Assembly (NCBI RefSeq): GCF_039831995.1
Contig: NZ_JBDOIO010000005.1
Location: 186,001-250,000 of the forward strand
Length of the DNA stretch: 64,000 nucleotides
From: Paenibacillus pabuli
Lineage (GTDB): Bacteria; Bacillota; Bacilli; Paenibacillales; Paenibacillaceae
Reading direction: 5' to 3'
The notes below the pieces were generated by a model. That model made no database searches. It saw only the letters and a program-made list of their open reading frames with translations, and was not told the origin of the DNA. Both the position numbers and the translations under genes were made by a program. Below are positions 1 to 6,468 of this stretch, piece after piece. Numbering within the stretch: the first letter of the stretch is position 1; each line of letters starts with the position of its first letter.

Positions 1-99
1 CTGGTATTCCTGTTCAATTTCCTTGATGCAATTCGAGCATACATCTCGAAAATTCAATGCATATAACCTACCACAGCGAGGACAATTACCCAAATTCAT
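1..99 (-). CDS. yvyF: YvyF-like flagellar operon protein (N-terminal part, runs off the window)
   Basis: Only the first 33 codons are inside the window. They read MNLGNCPRCGRLYALNFR followed by two more cysteines, giving two CxxC pairs (C6/C9 and C21/C24) of a zinc-ribbon type. This matches the start of YvyF, a small protein encoded just ahead of flgM and flgK in Bacillus. The order comFA-comF-yvyF is also that of B. subtilis, which supports the call. A GAGGGG ribosome-binding site lies about 11 nt upstream of the ATG. The function of YvyF is linked to flagellum assembly by context only. The identification rests on a short stretch plus synteny. Confidence 0.8.
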   Translation of the reverse strand, partial: MNLGNCPRCGRLYALNFRDVCSNCIKEIEQEYQ

Positions 100-358
100 C
101 GCTCAAACGCCCCTCTCAAACTTCCTCAATCCGATGGATAATACCTATACATTACCTTATTTTCTCACATCAAGTCCATAGTCTATTTGCGCACCAAGAG
201 GACAAATAATGCGTACATACGCAAAATTTTGGATGTTGTTTTATGGTTATCATTAAAGAATTCTTATCCTTTCCTCATTGTGAAAAGATTTAATTCTTTG
301 ATCTCATCATAATCTATCACATCATATCCATTCAAATTACCATATTATTAAAACTTTT
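100..358. other. Intergenic region between comF and yvyF
   Basis: AT-rich spacer that should hold the promoter of the flagellar operon starting with yvyF. On the minus strand a possible SigA pair TTGATG-18-TATAGG lies near 141-170. A perfect short palindrome, TGCGTA-CA-TACGCA, lies near 208-222. No clear intrinsic terminator for comF and no convincing SigD box were seen. Confidence 0.3.
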
Positions 359-1393
359 CTATGATCGAGCTAGAGTTAGAGTATAGATCTCTATTGGAAT
401 ATCACTTGAAACAGCTGCATATAAAATAACCCTTCCGCAGGCGTCCAGCGTGCTGCCCGTTGTATAAATATCATCGATTAATAGCAATTGAAGTGGACAA
501 GCGTGCCCTCTAGCAGTTTTAAGTCCTGCTTCGCCTATGTAGAAGTCTCTCAAAATGTCCATCGCGTCTGAGCCTATTAAAAAAGCTTCCTTCATCGTCT
601 CAATCCGTTCGCCACGTGTCTTGAAGCTCTGCTTCCTGGTGTTGATCCGGCGCTGCAGCAGATCAACTACAGGTAGACGGCAGGCTGCGGCGAGTCCGGT
701 AGCGAGCCGCTCGGCCTGGTTGAAGCCGCGCTCGGCAAGGCGCTCGTTGCTGACGGGGACGTAAGTTACCGCATCAGGCCGCCATCGCGGCTTTGGGGTT
801 TGGAGCAGCGACTGCGGATTGCGAGTCACTGCTTGAGGGTTGGCGCGCACGGCTGCTGATGCGAGCGCACTTGGTGGCTGAACGCGCGCGTAAGTTGATG
901 CGCGCGGACTCGGTGGATGGAATCCGGCATCCACCGGAGGTAAAGCAAAGGTGGCGGGATGAGCCACGGAAGCTTGGGTTTCTTTTGCCGCTATCAAACT
1001 CAGTTCTTCACTCATGGCTTGAAAGCCTTGAATGAGAAGCGACGTTAACAGCGGTGCGTAGCGTTCGTGACCCCTGAATTTGTACATGCTGATCCATTCT
1101 TTCATGAGAGCATTGTATTGGACGGCACTGCGGTTACAGATGAACGAACGGTTTGCCATATGTGGGCGGCTGCAGTCCGGACAACCGATGGCCCGGCCAC
1201 AGCGCTGACAGCGGATGGAGCGAATCCAAGGAATCTGCTGAGCGCAGCGTGTACAAATCCCTGGGTAGGTTGGAGATAGTACGGCACGGGTGCCACAGGT
1301 CAGGCAGGTTGCCCCAGGCGGGGCAAACAGGTTATGTAGGCGATGGGTCAATTGGTGAACAAAGTCAGTTATGTCGGTAAGCCGATTAAACAT
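359..1393 (-). CDS. comF: ComF family amidophosphoribosyltransferase-like competence protein
   Basis: 344 residues. The N-terminus has cysteine pairs C30/C33, C47/C50, C62/C65 and C71/C74, probably zinc-binding. The C-terminus has the phosphoribosyltransferase PRPP loop LLIDDIYTTGSTLDAC at about residues 303-318. The family (ComFC in Bacillus) is needed for DNA uptake in natural transformation and acts with the ComFA helicase, which is the upstream gene here (30 nt gap). GGAGG lies 10 nt before the ATG. The protein is about 100 residues longer than Bacillus ComFC. The extra length is a Pro/Ala-rich segment at about residues 135-205 that separates the cysteine-rich part from the PRTase part. 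No comFB lies between comFA and comF. Confidence 0.9.
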   Translation of the reverse strand: MFNRLTDITDFVHQLTHRLHNLFAPPGATCLTCGTRAVLSPTYPGICTRCAQQIPWIRSIRCQRCGRAIGCPDCSRPHMANRSFICNRSAVQYNALMKEWISMYKFRGHERYAPLLTSLLIQGFQAMSEELSLIAAKETQASVAHPATFALPPVDAGFHPPSPRASTYARVQPPSALASAAVRANPQAVTRNPQSLLQTPKPRWRPDAVTYVPVSNERLAERGFNQAERLATGLAAACRLPVVDLLQRRINTRKQSFKTRGERIETMKEAFLIGSDAMDILRDFYIGEAGLKTARGHACPLQLLLIDDIYTTGSTLDACGRVILYAAVSSDIPIEIYTLTLARS

Positions 1394-1423
1394 GATGCCA
1401 GCACCTCCTTGAATGGAGTGAAT

Positions 1424-3019
1424 TTAAGATTGGTTCTGCGGGTGCAGGTAGCCTTTGCGATGGGCAATGGTATTCATTTTCCGGATCTGTGCCACTGCCT
1501 TGGCCTGAGAACGGGTGCGCCGGGAGGATGCAAAGACGACTCTGCCTGCCGGATCATCCATGGAACGCCCTGCTCTGCCCGCCATCTGTACCAGTGAAGC
1601 CTCATCGAAGAGTCCATTATCTGCATCCAAAATAAATACATCGCTGCGTGGAATGGTCACCCCCCGCTCCAGAATGGTGGTAGTCACCAACAGACGGATT
1701 TCTCGCTCGCGGAATGCCATGACTTTACTCGCCCGGTCCGTATCTTGGGATGATGTCCCTTGGATATGGATCTGGGGGAAGATGCGCCGCATCAGGTTAA
1801 CAAATGCCTCAATCTGAGCAATACGCGTTACGAATACAAACACCTGAGCATCACGCTGCAAGGAGGTTTGGATGCTGTTCTTCAGGGCAGCGGGCAGGCT
1901 CCGCTTTTTGATACATTCTGCAACGATCGGCATCTTGATCAACTGCGGCACAGGTAAGGGATAACGGTGAAAGCGTACAGGCACCCTCGCATGAGCGAGT
2001 TTTCGCTGTGATACTTCTTTTTGCAGCCGGGCTGGCGGAGTAGCCGAGAGATATATGAAATTTCCATCTGGCTTGCAGGAAGCTGCAGCGGCATGAGCGA
2101 GCATGGGATCATTGTGATAAGGAAAAGCGTCGAGTTCGTCAATGATGACCAGATCGAATCCTTGGTAAAAACGCATCAGCTGATGCGTAGTGGCGAGGGT
2201 GAGCTGCGCGTCTTTCCATCGCTCGGTACTGCCGCCGTACAGGGTGGCCAGCGTAACGTCCGGAAAGGCTTTGGCCAAACGTGGCGCAAGCTCCAACACC
2301 ACGTCTCTACGCGGCGTTGCTACAAGAGCTCGCCCACCGCGCTCTAACGTATGCTGGAGCAGCGGGAAGATCATTTCGGTCTTGCCGGCCCCGGTCACGG
2401 CCCACAGCAAGAACCGCCCCGGCCCCTCCTCTGCGGAGGTAGGCCGGGCCAAGTACGCCAGCGCCGCAGATGCTGCCGCACTCTGCGCTGCGCTTAGCCC
2501 CCACCGGGCGAGCCCGCCGCCGGTGGCAAGAGCGGCCGTGCCCCGCACGGCCGCAGGCGCTGCACTGCGCAGCAGCAGCGCACAGGCACGGCTGCGCCCC
2601 AATGCGAGGCATGCCTCGCAGTAGGCGCACGCCGCCAGGCCGCAGGCAGCGCAGGGCACGCGCTGCCTGGCAACGCTGCCGCACCGGCGGCAGCGGGGCG
2701 CGCCTTGCGCGCTGAGCCACGCGGGCCGGCGGCGCTTGGGCAGTTCCAGGGCGGCTGTGATACTCAGCCGCCCGTGCAAGCGCGCGAGCTGCGCAGCCGC
2801 GCGCCAGGAGGCCAGCTGCGGGACAGTGTCCGCCAGCAGCGCCTCTGCCTCGGCCGCCAGCAATTGGCGGCCACGAAGCCGCTCAGCCAGCAGAGCCGCG
2901 CCCTGCTCCAGCTGAGCCCATCCATCGGCGGGATAGGCAACAAGCATCCCGCCCACCCCAGCTCCACTGGAGGCAGCAGCCATCCCACTTGTCCCAGCCC
3001 TACGTTCAACTGTAGTCAT
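1424..3019 (-). CDS. comFA: ComFA-like DEAD/DEAH-box helicase of the competence machinery
   Basis: About 531 residues from the chosen ATG at 3019. It has a cysteine cluster (C110, C113, C123, C126, C131, C134, C137), like the zinc finger of ComFA. It has Walker A TGAGKT (about 209-214), the DELD box (about 294-297), SATPP (about 325) and a C-terminal helicase half ending in a QMAGRAGR motif. ComFA is the ATPase that helps single-stranded DNA enter during transformation. The frame is open upstream to 3169, but that stretch overlaps a better-supported gene in another frame; the ATG at 3019 has AGGA/GGAGG upstream and overlaps that gene by 14 nt. The segment at about 2390-2920 is much more GC-rich than its neighbours. 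Confidence 0.88.
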   Translation of the reverse strand: MTTVERRAGTSGMAAASSGAGVGGMLVAYPADGWAQLEQGAALLAERLRGRQLLAAEAEALLADTVPQLASWRAAAQLARLHGRLSITAALELPKRRRPAWLSAQGAPRCRRCGSVARQRVPCAACGLAACAYCEACLALGRSRACALLLRSAAPAAVRGTAALATGGGLARWGLSAAQSAAASAALAYLARPTSAEEGPGRFLLWAVTGAGKTEMIFPLLQHTLERGGRALVATPRRDVVLELAPRLAKAFPDVTLATLYGGSTERWKDAQLTLATTHQLMRFYQGFDLVIIDELDAFPYHNDPMLAHAAAASCKPDGNFIYLSATPPARLQKEVSQRKLAHARVPVRFHRYPLPVPQLIKMPIVAECIKKRSLPAALKNSIQTSLQRDAQVFVFVTRIAQIEAFVNLMRRIFPQIHIQGTSSQDTDRASKVMAFREREIRLLVTTTILERGVTIPRSDVFILDADNGLFDEASLVQMAGRAGRSMDDPAGRVVFASSRRTRSQAKAVAQIRKMNTIAHRKGYLHPQNQS

Positions 3020-3338
3020 CCCCACTTTTCCTGCCACGCCTCCACCTTCTCTTCCTGGCTGCCTGTTCTCCTGACAGCTTGTCATACTCATCCACTTTAC
3101 GGCGCATATATGCCAGCCAATGTTCCTCATTCCACTGATCCATCCCTCGCTCCGGCTCAAAATGTTCAACCAGCCATGACACCTGACTTAACGGCAATGC
3201 TTCATCCAACAACAACCAGCTAAGCACCCGTTGACCACTCGCTCCTTCCAGCCACCAAGTGACATCTACCCGAATATCCAAGGACAATAGCATGTTCCAC
3301 CTATCCCTGACTCGGCATACATAGAGCGCAACTCTCAT
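3006..3338 (-). CDS. Small protein of unknown function overlapping comFA
   Basis: 110 residues from the ATG at 3338, which has a very strong GGAGGGG site about 7 nt upstream. The N-terminal half reads like a folded domain rich in Trp and Leu; the C-terminus is strongly basic (KRRWRRGRK). Its stop codon lies 14 nt inside comFA, so the two are probably translationally coupled. It could instead be the N-terminal part of one longer ComFA-like protein split by a frameshift, because ComFA here begins abruptly with a low-complexity stretch. I do not recognise a named family. Confidence 0.65.
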   Translation of the reverse strand: MRVALYVCRVRDRWNMLLSLDIRVDVTWWLEGASGQRVLSWLLLDEALPLSQVSWLVEHFEPERGMDQWNEEHWLAYMRRKVDEYDKLSGEQAARKRRWRRGRKSGDDYS

Positions 3339-3377
3339 CCAATCCCCTCCCCCAAACTTAATAATTTCTAGAAACGC

Positions 3378-3421
3378 AAAAAAGCACACGCTTACCCGGC
3401 TATCTGCCGGAGCATGTGCTT
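3378..3421 (-). terminator. Intrinsic terminator in the leader of the comFA operon (possible attenuator)
   Basis: On the minus strand an 11-bp stem (one G-U pair) formed by 3411-3421 and 3382-3392 continues, after a 3-nt bulge, into a CCGGC/GCCGG stem with a 5-nt loop. It is followed by six T. It sits after a likely promoter (3463-3491) and before the gene that starts at 3338, so it would stop most transcripts unless it is bypassed. Confidence 0.8.
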
Positions 3422-3462
3422 CATGTCCTGATCTCATCCATGTCTTATCTTATTGTCTTTTT

Positions 3463-3491
3463 ACTATATCAATTGCTCCAGTGCAGGACAA
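3463..3491 (-). promoter_or_regulatory. Candidate SigA promoter of the comFA operon
   Basis: TTGTCC (3486-3491), 17-nt spacer, TATAGT (3463-3468) on the minus strand. Transcripts would start near 3456 and run through the terminator hairpin at 3378-3421. The call is by consensus match only. Confidence 0.5.
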
Positions 3492-3727
3492 GCTTTAGTA
3501 AATTTAAATTCATGTTTTAGGCCCATTTTACCAATTTAACGAATACCCCTAACCAATCTCATAAATTGCGAAACTTTTTCCAATCGGTGCCGTCTATACT
3601 TTTAAGTTAAGATGTACGGTTTCAAATTGCTTCTTACATCAAACTCAGCAGCTCAGCATTCAAACAATAACCATAGATTGCATAAAAACCCATTTTTAAT
3701 TTAACAGCAGACTTGACTACAATGAAC

Positions 3728-3757
3728 AAAAAAAGATTACAGCTATGCTGTAATCTT
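3728..3757 (-). terminator. Intrinsic terminator after the small membrane-protein gene
   Basis: Perfect 10-bp stem AGATTACAGC/GCTGTAATCT with a 3-nt loop followed by seven T on the minus strand, 45 nt past the stop of the gene at 3803-4183. Confidence 0.9.
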
Positions 3758-3802
3758 CATGTGGATCTATGGTAATCAACTCGATTCAGGCTTTACATAA
3801 AA

Positions 3803-4183
3803 TTAATGCTCTGGCTCACGCAGATCAATAAGTCGAAACGCACGGTCTTCATTTGGCTTCGAACGTTCCATATCGGGTGGTACGGCTGCCAAGTACGAAG
3901 GCTCCAACCCCTGCTTGCGCATTAGCTTTTCAATAATCCGAACCGTTTCTGATTCCATACGATCAGCAACAACTGTCAATGTGAAGCTCTTTCCACGGTA
4001 AAACAGCTCCCGGCAAAGTGCTCTTACAACGCCTTCGATCCGCTGTTCCTGATTGGAAGGAATGAGCAAAATCTGCTCGTAACCCTCGGGTTCCGGACGA
4101 GAAAGATGACGCTGGTGCATGGCATGAACGGCCACTGCCGCCAGGAAGTATATGAGCAGAATCATAGTCAAATGAGCAACCAT
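3803..4183 (-). CDS. Small membrane-anchored protein of unknown function
   Basis: 126 residues from the ATG at 4183, chosen because GAGGAGG lies 10 nt upstream; the frame is open a further 11 codons. It has a single N-terminal membrane segment (about residues 4-24, VAHLTMILLIYFLAAVAVHA). A soluble, mixed alpha/beta cytoplasmic-type domain rich in charged residues follows. The gene follows degU with a 333-nt gap and has its own terminator, so it is probably a separate unit. No family recognised. Confidence 0.75.
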   Translation of the reverse strand: MVAHLTMILLIYFLAAVAVHAMHQRHLSRPEPEGYEQILLIPSNQEQRIEGVVRALCRELFYRGKSFTLTVVADRMESETVRIIEKLMRKQGLEPSYLAAVPPDMERSKPNEDRAFRLIDLREPEH

Positions 4184-4516
4184 GGCAACTGCACCTCCTC
4201 GGAAGGTCATGCTCACCCATGGCGAACATCCCTGTATACGACAGTATATGCCGTACTCCCGAAAGGGTTACACCTGCACATTCCAAGCGCCATATTTCTT
4301 TCTGATGACATCTGGCAAGGAAACGACAGGCCAGGTCATTCATCCACTCATTCATACCTAGCTGAACATTTGTTACGCGCGGCTTCACACTCTGTTCCTA
4401 TGCAGTGATAAAGTCCATTAACCCGCAGACCAATCCGGGCAATCTGGAAGGGAGCGAGTGAACAGCGATCTATAATATCATTCTTACTTTTAGTAAATAA
4501 AAATCTTATCCTTGTA
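4184..4516. other. Intergenic region after degU
   Basis: No convincing gene. A possible minus-strand promoter TTTACT-17-TATAGA lies near 4461-4489 and could serve the small membrane-protein gene, leaving a leader of about 270 nt. No terminator was seen directly after degU. Confidence 0.3.
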
Positions 4517-5239
4517 TTAGAGCGTGACCCAGCCATACTTGATGGAGTTGATAACGGCTTGTGTACGGTCATCTACTTCCATCTTCTGCAGAATGCTGCT
4601 GACGTGGTTTTTTACCGTTTTTTCACTGATGAACAGGAATTCACCAATCATTTTGTTACTCTTACCTTCAGCCATCAGACGAAGCACTTCTGCTTCACGA
4701 CGAGTGAGCGGGTTGTTATCGCCAGCGACAAATTTAACCCCAGCTTCTTTTGAAGCACCTTCGCTCATCGCACCTGTTTCATTAAGATACGTCATACGAC
4801 GCAGCTGCATGATCAGTTTGCCTGTTACTTTAGGGTGAATGAACGCATGCCCCTCATGAACGGAACGAATCGCATTGATTAGGGATTCAGCTTCCATATC
4901 CTTCAGCAAATATCCGTTGGCACCTTTACGCAATGTCTCAAATACGTAACTTTCATCATCATGAATGGACAGAATAATGACTTTGACGTCCGGGAACAGC
5001 TCACGCAGTTTCTCCGTCGCTTCAACCCCGTTCTCCACAGGCATGTTAATATCCATTAGAACGATATCCGGCTTCTCCTGGTTGCAGAATTCAAGCACCT
5101 GAATCCCATCACCGCATTCGCCGATGACCTCAATATCGTCCTCCATATTCAAAATGCGTTTTAGCCCTTCACGGAACAGCTGATGATCGTCAGCCAAAAG
5201 AACTTTAATTGATGTATTACCAGTATCACGGTTTTCCAT
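4517..5239 (-). CDS. degU: Two-component response regulator DegU
   Basis: 240 residues. The receiver domain has the acidic pair D17/D18, phosphoacceptor D63 (in IVLMDINMP) and the conserved lysine in YLLKDM (about 113). The C-terminus is a LuxR/NarL-type helix-turn-helix ([18 protein letters not shown], about residues 177-235). It lies 4 nt after degS in the same operon. DegU controls exoenzymes, competence, motility and biofilm formation in Bacillus; here its neighbours are competence and cell-surface genes. A linker of about 15-20 residues between the domains is rich in Gly/Ala/Glu. Confidence 0.95.
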   Translation of the reverse strand: MENRDTGNTSIKVLLADDHQLFREGLKRILNMEDDIEVIGECGDGIQVLEFCNQEKPDIVLMDINMPVENGVEATEKLRELFPDVKVIILSIHDDESYVFETLRKGANGYLLKDMEAESLINAIRSVHEGHAFIHPKVTGKLIMQLRRMTYLNETGAMSEGASKEAGVKFVAGDNNPLTRREAEVLRLMAEGKSNKMIGEFLFISEKTVKNHVSSILQKMEVDDRTQAVINSIKYGWVTL

Positions 5240-5243
5240 CCTG

Positions 5244-6404
5244 CTACTCCTTTCCCTTATCCACGTTTGTCGGGATATGAATCACGATTTTGGTTCCTTG
5301 ATTTTCTCCGGATTCAATTTCTATTCTGCCTTCCAGCAGTTCAACCCGTTCTCTCATCCCAATCAGACCGAAATGGTTGTGATCCTTGCTTTTCTTCGCA
5401 AGAAGCTCCGGTTTGAAGCCAAGCCCATTGTCCTGAACGACAATTTTGACGAGCTGAGCCTGGTATGTAATTTCCACTACAACATGAGTGGGATAAGCAT
5501 GCTTTGCAGCATTGGACAGACCCTCCTGCACGAGGCGATAAATTGCGGCCTCCATTGCAGAAGACAAGCGGTGTTCCTTGCCCCTTGTTTCAAAAATCGA
5601 GCGGATTTTTGTTTTTACTTCAAAATCCTGCACGTATTTCCGAAGCGTTGGAATCAATCCCAGGTCATCCAGTGCCATAGGACGCAAATTGAATATTACT
5701 TTTCTCATTTCTTCAAGACTGGAACGAACCTGGCCCTTCAAATCTACTATTTCGGCCTGGACCATCTTAAAATCCTGCTTAATGAGCATTCTTTCTACAA
5801 TTTCCGTCCTAAGTACTAGATTGGCGAGCATCTGCGCAGGCCCGTCATGAATCTCACGTGCAATGCGCTTCCGCTCTTCTTCCTGGGCCAAAATAATTTT
5901 CAAACCAATCATTTGTCGATTCTTGGCGGACTCGATAATCCGGGTCACTTGACCCAGCTCACCCGACAAGTACTCCAGTACGACCCCCATCTGCGAACCA
6001 ATCGTTTCGGCGCGCTCCACAGAAGCCTCCACATTTTTGGCACGCTTCTGCAGGTCATCCCGACGGGCCTTCAGATACATTTCCTTCTCACGATAAATCA
6101 TCAGGTCCAGCTGCAACTGCGTCGCTTTCTCATACGCCTGCTTGATATCATGCTCGGAATAACGGACGAAGTCACGGCTAACCTCAGTCAGACGGATCCG
6201 GGAGCGGCGGTAGTTGAGCTCCAATTGATCTACTTTCTCGATCGTTTCCGCCGTCTCCTTCAGAACCGACTTCAACTCCTCATTCAGAGTTTTTAGCTCC
6301 TCACGGGTTGAGTCCATGATTTCGAACATTTGATATTTGCTGTTTTCCATGACTTGTATGGCGTTTTTAATGACGCGGTCTATGGCATCGGCTTGTAAAT
6401 CCAC
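5244..6404 (-). CDS. degS: Sensor histidine kinase DegS
   Basis: 386 residues, cytoplasmic with no membrane segment. The first 180 residues form a long coiled coil typical of the DegS sensor part. Then come the HisKA_3 phosphoacceptor motif REIHDGPAQ (His186) and a C-terminal HATPase domain with DNGLGF and a glycine-rich GLIGMRER. It starts at GTG (6402-6404) with GGAG about 10 nt upstream. It phosphorylates DegU, encoded next. It begins 47 nt after the stop of the phosphodiester-glycosidase gene. Confidence 0.95.
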   Translation of the reverse strand: MDLQADAIDRVIKNAIQVMENSKYQMFEIMDSTREELKTLNEELKSVLKETAETIEKVDQLELNYRRSRIRLTEVSRDFVRYSEHDIKQAYEKATQLQLDLMIYREKEMYLKARRDDLQKRAKNVEASVERAETIGSQMGVVLEYLSGELGQVTRIIESAKNRQMIGLKIILAQEEERKRIAREIHDGPAQMLANLVLRTEIVERMLIKQDFKMVQAEIVDLKGQVRSSLEEMRKVIFNLRPMALDDLGLIPTLRKYVQDFEVKTKIRSIFETRGKEHRLSSAMEAAIYRLVQEGLSNAAKHAYPTHVVVEITYQAQLVKIVVQDNGLGFKPELLAKKSKDHNHFGLIGMRERVELLEGRIEIESGENQGTKIVIHIPTNVDKGKE

Positions 6405-6440
6405 GTTAGTTCGACTCCATTTCTATCGTTTCCGGTATAT

Positions 6441-6468
6441 ATCATACCATATCACGATGAGATGGTAA
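6441..6468 (-). promoter_or_regulatory. Candidate degSU promoter inside the 3' end of the upstream gene
   Basis: TTACCA (6463-6468), 16-nt spacer, TATGAT (6441-6446) with an extended TGG just before the -10 box, on the minus strand. It overlaps the last codons of the gene ending at 6452. Consensus match only. Confidence 0.4.
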
